From the NCBI GenBank assembly GCA_007922305.1, contig ML677333.1, positions 17,707,164 to 17,771,163 of the forward strand: a stretch of DNA of 64,000 bases, given 5' to 3'. Origin of the DNA: Dermatemys mawii. Taxonomy: Eukaryota > Chordata > Testudines > Dermatemydidae. The position numbers were made by a program, and so were the translations under genes. The notes under the pieces were generated by a model that saw only the letters and a program-made list of their open reading frames with translations, did not search any database and was not told the origin of the DNA. Of the stretch, positions 28,287 through 46,915 are shown one piece after another (within the stretch, counting starts at the first letter, position 1; the number at the start of each line of letters is the position of its first letter).

Positions 28287-29055
28287 CAGGGGTCAGCAAC
28301 CTTTCAGAAGCAGTGTGCCAAAACTTCATTATTCACTGTAATTTAAGTTTCATGTGCCACTAATACAGGGATGGGCAAACTACTGCCCACATGTGGCCCA
28401 CCAGCTATTTTTATGCAGCCCACAAGCTTGGGCCAGGGGAGTGGTGCTGGTGGCCCCGCCCTCCCAACCCGGGGAGCCAGGCCAAGTGCAGCGAGGCATG
28501 GAGACCCACACTCCTGCCTGAGCATGGTAAGCAAATTAGGGGGAGGCTTAGGTGGTGGGGGCCTGGGGGTGGAGGATCTTGGGAGGAGACAGTCAGGGAA
28601 CAAAGAACAGGGGGCTAAATTGGGGGTGTCTTGGGGGGATCAGGGGACGGGGGGGTGTTGGATGGGTCAGCAGTTCTGAGGGGGGGGTTGGTCAGGGGGT
28701 GGGAAGTGGGGGGGGGGGGGAGAAGATGAGATAAGAGGCAGGGCCAGGCTTCCCTATGCAGCTCTCTACACAATTTTGAACCCCAGTGTGGCCCTCGGAC
28801 CAAAAAGTTTGCCTACCCCTGCAATAATACATTTTAATGTTTTTATAAAGTCTCTTTCTGTAAGTCTCTAATATATAGCTAAACTATTGTTGTATGTAAA
28901 GTAAATAAGGTTTTTTAAAATGTTTAGGAAGCTTCATTTATAATTAAGTTAAAATGTAGAGGCCCCCAGACCAGTGTCCATGACCCAGGTAGCGTGACAC
29001 TGAAAATCAGCTCATATGCCGCCTTTGGCACACGTGCCATACGTTGCCTACCCTG
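28287..29055 (+). mobile_element. hAT nonautonomous element (outer, interrupted)
   Basis: Termini caggggtcagcaacct and, inverted, cagggtaggcaac. It is flanked by ccctatac (28279-28286) and ccctatat (29056-29063), a 7/8 target duplication. The AT-rich core continues in register on both sides of a second element at 28366-28821. Confidence 0.85.
28366..28821 (+). mobile_element. hAT nonautonomous element (inner, nested)
   Basis: Termini cagggatgggcaaact and, inverted, caggggtaggcaaact. It is flanked by cactaata (28358-28365) and caataata (28822-28829), a 7/8 duplication of sequence within the outer element. The G-rich interior produces long chance frames on both strands that are not genes. Confidence 0.88.
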
Positions 29056-29218
29056 CCCTATATATTCCTAGCCCGGGGGGAGAGGAAAGAGAAGAAAAAA
29101 AAAAAATCCTGGGGAATTCCCTTGCTGCTGCAGAATTATTCCATTCCTTCTGCATTACTGAAGAGATAGTGAGCAGCTGGTGCCTAGACAGAATACAAGG
29201 CTGCTTCTGTCCTACTAA

Positions 29219-29292
29219 AATAAAATAAAATAAAATAAAATAAAATAAAAAAAAAAACAAAAAACAAAAAAAAAACAAAAACACACACACAC
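29219..29292. repeat. (TAAAA)n then A-rich and (CA)n run
   Basis: About six taaaa units followed by a-rich and caca sequence; open frames across it (minus strand) are low-complexity artefacts. Confidence 0.85.
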
Positions 29293-29733
29293 CATGCTGG
29301 ATGGAGCCAAGCTACAAGTAACAAAGTCCTTCTCCTGCACACCTTCAGGAAAGGAACAGATTGCTAAGACTGTGGAAAATGGAAACAAGAGAACAAAAGG
29401 GGGCAGTAAAATCAGAACCTGTAGAACGGCTGACGAAAGGACCCACTCAATAGGTAGGAAGAGAGGTGTGCTACTAAGCTTCCCCCATGGGCCTTTAAAA
29501 AAAACAAAAAACAAAACAAAAAAAACCCCACACACACACCACACCACAAAGCTTTTAAGATATTTACTTCCTTGCCTTCTAATATGTTCATTCTTCCTTC
29601 TAACTGAATGCCGATTCCAACACAAAGGCCACTTGCAAAAGTAGCAATCAGATATTGCTTTGGGCAAATGTGGTGCTTATTCCACATACAGTGGAGATGA
29701 CAGTCAACTGTTTTAAGTAGCACAGATATTTAG

Positions 29734-30897
29734 TAGGACTGAGTTAAGTGCAATTAATCAACATCGTTAACTCAAAAAAACCAATCATGATTAAAACCCC
29801 AATTAATTGCACTGTTAAGCAATAGCATACCAAATGAAAATTAAGTATTTTTGGACATCTTTCTACATTTTCAAATATATTGATTTTACATACAACGGAC
29901 TATAAAGTGAACAGTGCTCACTCTGATTAATATTTGCACTCTAAAAAGTAGTATTTTTCAATTCAACCTCATGCAAGTACTGTAGTGCAATCTCCATCAT
30001 GAAAGTGCAATTTACAAATGTAGATTTTTTTTTTGTTGCAAAAATGCACTCAAACACAGAATGACAAAACTTTAGTCCTTACAAGTCCACTCAGTCCTAC
30101 TTCTTGTTCAGCCAACCACGAAGACGAAGAAGTTTGTTTACATTTACAGGAGATAATGTACCTGCTGCTTTCAGGATTCTTAAAAGAGCAACACTCTGAT
30201 GCAAAAACTACGGAACCCAAACCGCCAAAACAAAACAAATCAATCTTCTGTTGGTGGCATCTGACTCAGATGATGAAAATGAACATGTGCCAGTTCACAC
30301 TGCTTTGGATCATTATCAAGCAAAACCTCTCATCAGCATGAACACACATCCTCTGGAATGGTGATTGACGCATGAAGGGATATATGACTCTTTAGGGCAT
30401 TTGCCATGTAAATATCTTGTGACACTGGCTAAAACAGTCCCATGTGAACAAACACCTGTTCTAACTTTCAGGTGACACTGTCATCAAGACGCGGGCAGCA
30501 TTATCGCCTGCAAATGTAAACAAACTAGTCTGTCTGAGCAATTGGCAGAACAAGAAGTAGAACTCAATGACTTGTAGGCTCTAAAGTTTTAGATGGTTTT
30601 GTTTGAGTGCCAGATTATGTTTAAAAAAACAATTCTACATTTGTAAATTCAACTTGCATGATAAAGAGATTGCACTACAGTGCTTGCAACGGGGGAAACT
30701 GAAAAGTCTTTTTTTTACAGTGCAAATATTTGTAATCAAATATAAACCGAGTACTGTACACTTTGTATTCTGTGTTATAACTGAAATCAATTGTATTTTA
30801 AAATGTAGAACACAACCAAAAATATTTAAATAATAGTATTGTATTGTTTACTCACACCATTTATCATGATTAATTTTTTTATTGCTTCACAACCCTA
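29734..30897 (+). mobile_element. Palindromic hAT transposon derivative with transposase remnant
   Basis: Flanked by the perfect 8-bp duplication atatttag (29726-29733 and 30898-30905); termini taggactgag and, inverted, tagggttgtg. The left ~400 bp and right ~400 bp are inverted copies of one another: 'ctacttcttgttcagccaa' at about 30098 pairs with 'ttggcagaacaagaagtag' at about 30542. Between them, about 30248-30440 encodes DSDDENEHVPVHTALDHYQA and PLEWWLTHEGIYDSL, fitting the C-terminal dimerisation region of hAT transposases (WW...Y..L...). The remnant is broken and inactive. Confidence 0.85.
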
Positions 30898-31744
30898 ATA
30901 TTTAGTGGAGTCTTGTTTAGCTAGGAACTCAGATTTCCCTTGACTTCAACTGTCAGTCCAAACCCCACAGGAAGACATTGTTTTCATACTGAGAGTGTCA
31001 CCCTACAACCTTAACCTTGCTTGTAGACTTCTAGAAGTCACCCATTTCAGAGGCGCCCCGTCCATCTTTCAGAAGTATTGGCAATGTCTCATGCTGTTGA
31101 GACAAACAACGTAGACTTCCCCACGACTTCAAACAAATCCCACTACCTAACCTCCCAGCATCTAGCAGAACCATCCAGCTCTGAAGCAGCTAGAAACCGT
31201 ATTTATCTATTATTTTGATATCCTACAGACTTGCAAGAGTAGAGCTAGAACCTGTGGACTGACAAAGGCTGCATTGTAGTTTGATGTTCTCCCATTAATA
31301 GTAGTTCTGCAATTTGCAGCAAAGCAAGTCAGCTTAACCTGCAAGGAAGAACACTGCTTAAAATTTCAGCCCTGTAACCTTTGAAATAAGCGTCTTCCTT
31401 TGCCCCGTACAAGGCTGTCATGAGTTTAAGTTTCCATACATAAACTTGCCAGACCAATTCATCCTCTGAGAAAGTATTATTTAGGCCTGTTTAGTGTACT
31501 TCCCTACCAAGGCTCTCTCTGTGATTTAAGATATGGACATGTCCACAAGAAACTGAAGGTTCTTACCTAATTACCATTAGGTTCTGGTGACTTGAATTCT
31601 TACCTACTTTAATAGTTACAACTCAGTAAAACTAGAAGGTTCCATAGCCAAGCTATTACCCGTCACCTACTTCCTCTTTCTGTAGCATACTTTTATAAAG
31701 CGTTTAGTTTAATGAAATTGCTTAAGATATGAACAATTAAACTG

Positions 31745-31750
31745 TTTATT
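31745..31750 (-). terminator. RPS7: RPS7 polyadenylation signal AATAAA
   Basis: AATAAA on the minus strand 16 nt after the stop codon, giving the very short 3'UTR usual for ribosomal protein mRNAs. Cleavage is expected about 10-25 nt further (near 31720-31735). Confidence 0.85.
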
Positions 31751-31766
31751 CAGTCATTCTTGAACT

Positions 31767-39669
<7,903 letters not shown>

Positions 39670-40360
39670 TCAGACCCACAATGCAGGGGAACCAAGGGCT
39701 GTTAGTTGGACCCAGCAGAGATTTAGGCCCTTCATCCGTCTCACTAGGCAACTCGTGTGTGTGTCAGACCGGAGAGGAGAGGGGAGAAGCTCCACAAGCC
39801 GCGCAGTTCAAAGCGGTCACCAGGGGGAAAAGCGAGCAGGGGAGTCACAAGTCAGACGTCTCTGGGAACCGGCTCCTGACAGAAGCAGCCTCACCTCGGG
39901 TCCGCACCAGGGCCAGCGGCGTCCTGGGCACGCCGCGCTGCAGGGCCACTGCCTCTCCGAGGGGAGCGGGGCGGGGGGCTGCTCCCTTCCCCCGCTGCCC
40001 GAGCCCGGCAGCAGCCCACGCGCTGAGCCCGCCCTTTATTGGGGCGGCCCCTGTACGGAGGAACCGTTCGGATCCCGGTCCTCGGCAGGGCCCCGGCTCA
40101 GAGCCCCACAGCCGCAGCCCGCCACCCCTCCCCGAGCGAGGCCCTAGCTCCGCCCGGAGACAGGCTGCGCGGGGCCGGGAGCCCCCTGGCTCCAGGCGGG
40201 GTGTGCCGGGTCCCTGGGCGGCCATCGGGCCGCGAGAGGCCGCTAATCGGACAAATCCGCAACCGACACCTCCGGCTCGAGGGGCGGGTGCCCGCTCGGC
40301 GCGGTATTGCGGGCACAGCCGGTGAAACGCGATGCGGCGGCGGGGGCCTCAAGCTCCTAC

Positions 40361-40386
40361 CTCTCTCAGCGCCGGCCTAGGAAGAG
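40361..40386 (-). promoter_or_regulatory. RPS7: RPS7 noncoding exon 1 with TOP-like start
   Basis: Read on the minus strand, the exon starts ctcttcctaggcc, a pyrimidine tract fitting a 5' terminal oligopyrimidine (TOP) mRNA start, and ends gctgagagag before gtaggag (donor at 40360). TOP control by mTOR/LARP1 is established for ribosomal protein mRNAs. The exact first base is inferred. Confidence 0.75.
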
Positions 40387-40393
40387 GGAGAGC

Positions 40394-40403
40394 TCTCGCG
40401 AGA
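40394..40403. promoter_or_regulatory. RPS7: TCTCGCGAGA palindrome in RPS7 core promoter
   Basis: Perfect TCTCGCGAGA, the CGCG element bound by BANP, directly upstream of the inferred TOP start. Confidence 0.8.
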
Positions 40404-40624
40404 ACCGCTCAGGTCCCTGCCCGGGAACGACTCACCCCGCCCACAGCCCTGAAGCCAAACCCGGAAGAGGGGCAACGCTGCCTATAGCGTCCCGACCCAC
40501 TTCCGCCAGAGTGAAGCCGAACAAGGGAATTCAGCTATTGGCACGGGCGCGGATTAGAATTGTCATAGCCGGCTGAGGAGAGCCTGGCTCCAGGATGAAA
40601 CTATAGAAGAGAGGATGCAGGATA

Positions 40625-40634
40625 GCGCATGCGC
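40625..40634. promoter_or_regulatory. Perfect NRF1 palindrome GCGCATGCGC
   Basis: Full NRF1 consensus about 240 bp upstream of RPS7 exon 1, at the outer edge of the island. Confidence 0.65.
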
Positions 40635-41033
40635 AGTCTCCTTATCATAGAGCTATGCTGGCGCAGAGCGCGTCTACAGTTCAGAGTAGCACCTTATTGT
40701 TACCCTATTAAGGGGAGTGTGGATGATGGGTAGAAGGTTCCTCTTTTCTGTACGTAGGTCCCATGTGGGGCTGCCAGGGCCCTGCCACTCTTGTGCTATG
40801 TTTTTTCTGGCCCTTCAGCAGATTTAAGTTTATTCAATAATTAATTGAACCCCATTTCATGCTCCTAGTTTACTAGGTTCTCTCTTACAGCTGTTCCACT
40901 GTGAATACATTTTATATAAAGTTATTGGAGCAGGAAAACTGAATCCTCACTCTCCCACCTCCCAGACCAGTGCTCTAACCATGAAGCTACGGAGTCACTC
41001 TTTCATCCTCCCAGATTAGAGATAATAAGCTGG

Positions 41034-41245
41034 TTCAGCCCGATTGGACTAACTGTGTTATCTCTAACCTGGTCCTTGCCTCTTATATTCCTGCTGCTGC
41101 ATACTTCCACAGCATGCATCTGAAGAAGTGGGCATTAGCCCATGAAAGCTTATGCCTCACTACTTTAGTCAGGCTTTAAGGTGCCACAGGACTCTGTCAC
41201 TTCTGCAATTCCAGACTAACACAGCTAACTCTGATTTCTTTCATC
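41034..41245 (+). repeat. Abundant reptile interspersed repeat (3' end type)
   Basis: 'gcatctgaagaagtgggcat' ... 'tttaaggtgccacaggactc' ... 'ccagactaacacagctaact' is recognised by memory as a very abundant turtle/crocodilian repeat. Noncoding here. Confidence 0.6.
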
Positions 41246-41333
41246 CCATGATTTGATTTAATCCACAGGGGAACAACTTCAAAGGGAGAGACTAAAGGCC
41301 CTTCCACCCCAATAAAATAACTCATAGCTCAGT

Positions 41334-43075
41334 TAGGGTTACCATGTTTCAACAATAAAAAAAAAAAAAAAATGGGGGGCCCCGCCCCAGCCCCCCCCCC
41401 CACCGCCCCCCCCCCTTTCCCCCCCCCCAGGACCCCCCCCCCCAAGCCTCCCTGCTCCTTGTCCCCTGACTGCTCCTTCCTGGGACCCCTCCCCCACACC
41501 TAAGCCTCCCCTGCTCCTTGTTCCCTGACTCCCCCTTCCTGAGACTCCCTCTCCCCTTAACTGCCCCCCTAGGACCCTACCCCCTACTTGTCCCCTGACT
41601 GCCCCAACCCTTATCCACACACCTGCCCCCAGAGAGACCCCCTGGGACTCCCATGCCTTTGCAGCCACTCCACACCCTGACAGCCTCCCCCAGAACTCCT
41701 GAGCCATCCAACCCCTCCGCTCCCTGTCCCCTGACCACTCTGATCCCCCTCTGTGCCCCTTTCCCTGACAGCCCCCCCACCCCCAACTCATCCAACTCCC
41801 CCCCACCCCCAGGCAAGAAATTCTGATCACATAGCTGCTTGGTAATCAAAATGTTTCCTGATTTGGGCAGCCAGCTCATCCTGTAGCCTTGACCCTGCCG
41901 CAAGGATCTCATCACAAAGGTGCTGAATGCCCTCAGTCTGATGACATTCAATGGCACTCAAGGCTATTCACCACCTCGGAGGAGAAGCTGGGCACCTGGC
42001 AACACTGGCCCACAAATTCAGAAGTTTCCCAATAAAATTCATTGGAGTTTTACAGCTGAAAGCTCTTAAAGGTTGAGAGGTTTCAAGTGTTAGTGGGTTG
42101 AGTAGCATAGGATGGGAGTTATCTGGAAGGATTATCTATTCCAGTGGCTAGGATGTTGAACCTTGTCTCCCTAGTCCCAGGTTAATTCCCTGCTCACTCC
42201 CTCTGTGACCCTTGACTGGTCACTTAGGGTTTCTGTGATCAAAACCAACTGTGATGGGAGACTTGAGTGTTACTAGCTGCATCCCTGACCCAGGCAATAC
42301 CTTTGTGCCGGTTGGTTGGTTTGAGCTGCCCCTCATCTGCATTATACCCACAATCTCTCCAATCCATCCTGGAAGCACCATGGGACAGTGTAGTTCTGAA
42401 CAGCCCCCTGTGCAGGAAGGCAATTATCTGCCTCAAATGGAGCCCAGATGCTTACCATCAGGGCACAGAGGGTTTAGATTTGGGGCAGAGGGAATTCCCT
42501 TGCTGCCATCACTCCACTTGGGTGAGCTGAGCCTTCGGAAAGGACAAAATCCCTCCCTGGTGCAGCACTGCTGCCTTCTTTGCTTGTAAAGCCTTGATGT
42601 GAAACAGCAACCTGATGACAGAGAGTGCGCTAACAACATGCATTTTCACACTTCCTTTCACTCTAAATATCAAGGAGGCGTATGCTGTGTGACTCAGGCT
42701 AAGGGAAGCCAGCAGCCCTATTTTCCACCCCAGCCGAGACAGCCCAGGATCCGGACTTCTCTGTTGCCCCCACCTATCCCCATCTGTGTCCCACCTTCCT
42801 GCCCCAAGACTTAAAAGCAAGCTCCTGCTCCTACCTTGGCTCCTTTCTCCAGGGGCTTCCACAGCCAGCATGTGCTGAGGAATTCTACCCACCCTCTCCC
42901 TCCTCCCCATCCCAAGGGTCAAAGCACCCCAGCAGGGGAGTGGCTCTATTCTGGCTGCTGCTTGAAATCCCACCCAGACCTTTGTAGATTGCAGCACATT
43001 TCCCCGCCTCCCCGCTGCTCTTTTAAACTCAAAAATCCAGACATGTCCATGAATATACAGATATATGGTAACCCT
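41334..43075. mobile_element. 1.7-kb hAT-like element with TAGGGTTACCAT termini
   Basis: Starts tagggttaccat and ends atggtaaccct, with flanking agctcagt (41326-41333) and agctcaat (43076-43083), a 7/8 duplication. The first ~450 bp are C-rich low complexity; the rest is mixed and may contain further insertions. No transposase is recognised; long frames on both strands follow base composition. Confidence 0.7.
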
Positions 43076-43091
43076 AGCTCAATGGTTAGAG

Positions 43092-43191
43092 TAAGGTGAC
43101 CAGATGACCCTGATTTTTGGGACTCTCTTATATAGGATCCTATTACCTCCACCCCATCCAGATTTTTCACACTTGCTGTCTGGTCACCCTA
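43092..43191. mobile_element. hAT MITE, TAGGGTGACCAGA family (copy 2)
   Basis: Termini taaggtgaccaga and, inverted, tagggtgaccaga; flanked by ggttagag (43084-43091) and ggctagag (43192-43199), 7/8. It starts 8 bp after the right duplication of the preceding element. Confidence 0.85.
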
Positions 43192-43401
43192 GGCTAGAGC
43201 ACTGAGAGGAGGGAAAGTATGATGGTACCCATGGTTGGGTGGCACTTTACTACCTACTCTCAGTCTAGTCTCTGCCTGCTGTGGGTCAGTTCCCCAACAC
43301 CACCAGCCTCTGGCAACACAAGCCACTGCCTTCCAAGCCTCCAGAAGCCAGCCCTAGCGCTCTTTACAGATTAAGAAAGGTGCACACCAAACTTTCAACT
43401 A

Positions 43402-43538
43402 TAGGTGCTGAAATGAGGTGGGGTAGGGAGATGATGCTGCATCCCCTGGCTTGAAGTGGTTTCTGTCATATACAGGGTTTACAGTTTGGTTCAATGGCTC
43501 TCAGCACCCCCATTATAAAAATTGTTCCAGCACCCCTA
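43402..43538. mobile_element. MITE (family also at 7149-7266)
   Basis: Termini taggtgctgaaat and, inverted, taggggtgctggaac. It shares several blocks with the copy inside the CR1 fragment at 7149. Confidence 0.7.
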
Positions 43539-43899
43539 CCCTGAGCACCCATCTAAGCTATCCAAAACCAGTTCCACTAGACACTGACAGATCAGCTACT
43601 CCCAAGGGAATTAAAAAAATGTATTCAGATATTTAGGAAAAAAGTGAGAGTTTAAGCATAGAAGTCTCTGGTTATCAGGGAATAATGTACAGATTTCAAG
43701 GAGTGCAAAGTTTGGTTTAAAATTGGATGGTGTAAGGAATACATAATCTGCAATATACCTGATTGGGGATAAAAGGTTAACAGGTTAAAGTACAGACATT
43801 GAGATATGAGAGAATGTTGTTCATATGATGGCTGTGTTCAGATGTGGAGTATAATGTGTGGATACAGTGAGGATGGATTGACCCTCATTTGGTGAGATT

Positions 43900-45305
43900 T
43901 AAACATTCAGTGAGTTTCCATCATTCCATATGAACTGGAACCATAAAAAAAGTCTCTTGGTCTCTCTTGTAGTCAATGCAAAGTCACTCAGCTCACACCT
44001 CCTGGTACTGTTGGTGGCCTGTGATGTGTTCTGTGTAGCTGTCCCTGGACCATCGGATGGTGTCTGAGACCATGAGACACTGCATGAGTTGTGCATAGTG
44101 TCAACTGATCCTGCAGCTCTGCAGCACACGCTCGTTGCCAGGGTCCCAGGTGCCCAAGGCCATAACGATCAGGGTGTCCATCTTCACCTCGTAGCTCTTT
44201 GCTCTCAGGGTGTCAGCCAGGGGAGCGTACTTTTCCAGCTTACAAGCTTGGGCTTCACGAAAGGCTCGGGTCCTGTTCTCAAAGGAGGCTGGGATGTTGA
44301 TGAGGATTCTCTTCTTCTGGGCTTCACTGGTGACGATAACAACATCAGGTCACACCTGGCTGTCAATTCCAGGGATGGCGCAGTTCATGGAGACTTCCCC
44401 CAGGTGCAGTGCGATGGCTTTCACCAGGAGGTTCTGGATGGCATTGTGGCACAGCTACCAGGCTCTGGAGTGGGACTTGCAGCTGCACAGAATGTGGGGC
44501 AGAGTCTCATTGGAGTAGCCGCACTTCCTGCAATGCTTTTCTCTGTTTCCATGGAGGATGGCTCCGCTGAGCAGGACACAGCTGAGCTGGGCACGGTGGA
44601 TGAACCACCAATAGGCGAAACGGGTGAAGCTGCCCCTGACGAGGAAGTGGTTGCTGGCATCCTACTTGCTGGTCAACTTGAAGGCTTTACCCTGATCTGG
44701 TTTATGCTTCAGGGTTTCCACGTACAGCCAGCCTTCAGAGTCCTCTCCAGCATACCTCTGGCGCTCAGGGTGATGATGGTATTGTCAGGCTGATGATAGT
44801 GTTGTCATCGGACTGATCTGCGGCACCATAACTCCCAGCTCCTGGTGCTCCTCGCACCACTCCCAGCAGCAGCCGATGCATTTCCCCAGGTGACGTGTGG
44901 CCTTGCGAGTGCAGGATAACAGTGAAACAAACAATGTTGCACCCGTCCTGTCTGAATTCGCAATCTAGGGAGCCACTCAGGAAGACGGTGATGTCTTGAT
45001 TAGAGGGGACTCTGCCAATCTGCTTGTCATGTCATGCCGGGGGTTTGCTGTTGTGTTCCTTACTGTGGTTTCAGGACACATCAGCAGGCGGAAGGCATGG
45101 GTGATCACCACAACATTGCACAGGTTGCCAATATGGGGGACATTGGCACCACTGTGCCTGTGGGCTATGTAGACCAGCTCATTGCTGGCTCTCTGGGGAA
45201 GGAAAAGCCACTTCATCTGCTGTGGAATGATCTTGTCTGCCTTGTTTAGGGGCAACCTGAGTTTACCAGTTACACCATCACGCTTTTCTACAGGCAGCAC
45301 TTAAA
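43900..45305 (-). mobile_element. Decayed R2-like retrotransposon: linker, CCHC knuckle and restriction-like endonuclease
   Basis: Reading the minus strand from 45300: an open frame gives RLPLNKADKIIPQQMKWLFL and ANVPHIGNLCNVVVITHAFR (post-RT linker). In another frame come FTRFAYWWFIHRAQLSCVLL, HCRKCGYSNETLPHILCSCK (CCHC knuckle, about 44550-44480), then PDVVIVTSEAQKKRILINIP (44349-44290), KLEKYAPLADTLRAKSYEVK and MVSDTIRWSRDSYTEH near the end (about 44090-44020). This order fits R2-group non-LTR elements with a PD-(D/E)XK-type endonuclease. Frameshifts and stops (for example just before PDVV) show it is dead; the expected second catalytic acid reads Asn (codon 44298-44296). Confidence 0.75.
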
Positions 45306-45902
45306 TATACTTATTGTTCTTATTATAAGCATACAAGACTCAAGAAGTAGCATATTGCTGGAAGTATTGGAAACTAACTACATATAAAATAAAATTATAA
45401 TATGCATTCTAGAACCAAGTATTGCTCATCAGCGCTTTTTGGCCCGGTAGGCTGTGATCCCTTTATCATTGTGAAACAAGCAATTCTCTCAGCCTGTCCC
45501 TTCAGTAAAGGATGCAGAGTGTAGCTCTGTACCTAGAGTTACAGTCCAAAAATCCATCATCTTATCTTGTAAAGAGGGCTCCTTCCTCCTGGTTTAATTC
45601 TTCTGTAAATTCTCTTTCTGGAAGTTCTTACAATACCTTCATTAGCATTAGGCTCAGACTATAAATGGGTGTCTATTGTGAACCATAGAATACTCAATAT
45701 CCATGTAGCCAGACAAATAGATAAACATATCTTGTCTGATAAGAAGGCCGTTTCTCATCTTTTGGTGACCAGCTCCATCACAGGCCTTAACAACATTTCA
45801 CATAACTCCTTACATATCCATACATTTTGCAAGTATTATGATCAGTAGGATATAGGCTTTCAGTAGACATCTTACATGAAGTTCTTTGACTAACTATGTA
45901 AG

Positions 45903-46292
45903 TCGGGGTGGCCAACCTGTGGCTTCAGAGCTGCATGAGACTCTTCAGAAGTTAATAATGCAACTCCTTATATAGGTACTCACTGCGGGGCTGGAATTCC
46001 AGGCACCAACTTTCCAATGTGCTGGGGGTTGCTCACTGCTCAACCTCTGGCTTTGTGACAGGCCCTGATGCCAATCCACCCCTTCCCATGAGCCTGTCAT
46101 GCCCTTGCTCATCTCCCTCCTCACCTGAGCCTCCTGCATACCACAAAACAGCTGGAGGCGCTGATTAGCAGGGCTGCCAGTGGGTGGGAGGCGCTGATGG
46201 CAGACTGCTGATGTATTATTGTGGCTCTTCGCAATGTATATTGGTAAATTCTGGTCCCTTCCCAGGCTTAGGTTGGCCACCCCTGCTGTAGA
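45903..46292. mobile_element. hAT-like element
   Basis: Left cggggtggccaacctgtggc and right ggttggccacccctg are inverted. The right half includes 'ttgtggctcttcgcaatgta' pairing loosely with 'ctgtggcttcagagctgcat' on the left. Target duplication unclear. Confidence 0.65.
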
Positions 46293-46544
46293 TGATCCCT
46301 GTAACCCTTATGCCCTCTGCCAGTTGACACCAAGAAGTCCCTGGGTTATAGGTCCCCTGTTCACATCTCAGCCAAGTATACTAGCCATTGAGCTGAAAGT
46401 TAAGAGGAAAGGTCTCCCATTCTATGTACATTTATCTATAAGTGAGCTTAGGACCCTGGCAGCAAGTTAGGTGGAGGACTGCCTATCTTCCCACAGTTCA
46501 TGTAGAGCTTTGAGGCTTAGACATCTAGATCCCTGTTGTGGTGC

Positions 46545-46915
46545 TGCAGGGCACGTACTCAGAAGAAGAAATACAGGCACCCGGGGAACTTGAACTGTAA
46601 AAGTTGAGGTGCCGAGCGAGTTTAGGCACTTATAGGGTTTGATGACAGCTGAGCGGGGGCTTTGTGAATACCAGTGGGGCCTGGTTCTAGGACTTAAGTG
46701 CCTAGAGGGGGAGTTAGGCACCTAAGTCCTTTTGTGAATCAAGCCCTTAGTCCGCACAACAGAAATGGGATACACATTTTACAGGAGAAAAACAGAGAAG
46801 GAACAAGGAAGTCAAATGACTCTCAAAGACACAAGTCAGTTATAGACACTTGAGTATAAAGCTGCTATGTCTCATTCCGCAGTCCTATGATTAGTCCACT
46901 AAGCAAACAAATGCC
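46545..46915. repeat. Palindromic gcctaagt-type MITE followed by a reversed MIR-like SINE
   Basis: 46545-46745 contains 'gacttaagtgcctagagg' and 'ttaggcacctaagtcc' in inverted order and ends gtgaatcaagccctta. 46750-46915 reads 'cacattttacaggagaaaaa' ... 'gacacaagtcagttatagac', a reversed MIR-like SINE body. Confidence 0.5.

Larger units (their letters stand above)
39860..40640. promoter_or_regulatory. RPS7: CpG island and promoter of RPS7
   Basis: Abrupt rise in GC and CpG dinucleotides covering RPS7 exon 1, part of intron 1 and the promoter. Long open frames here on both strands (up to 310 codons) come from the absence of stop codons in GC-rich DNA and extend into AT-rich intron sequence; they show no protein family. 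Confidence 0.85.

Noticed and set aside
29048..29723. Phe-rich minus-strand frames (80, 150, 103 codons)
   Set aside because: Produced by the (TAAAA)n and A-rich tracts read in antisense.
41339..41957. Gly-rich 163- and 126-codon minus-strand frames
   Set aside because: Low-complexity C-runs inside a DNA transposon; repeats of GGGG codons reflect the sequence, not a protein.
44089..44793. Plus-strand frame of 234 codons
   Set aside because: It is the antisense of the R2-like endonuclease region; the meaningful protein motifs are on the minus strand.
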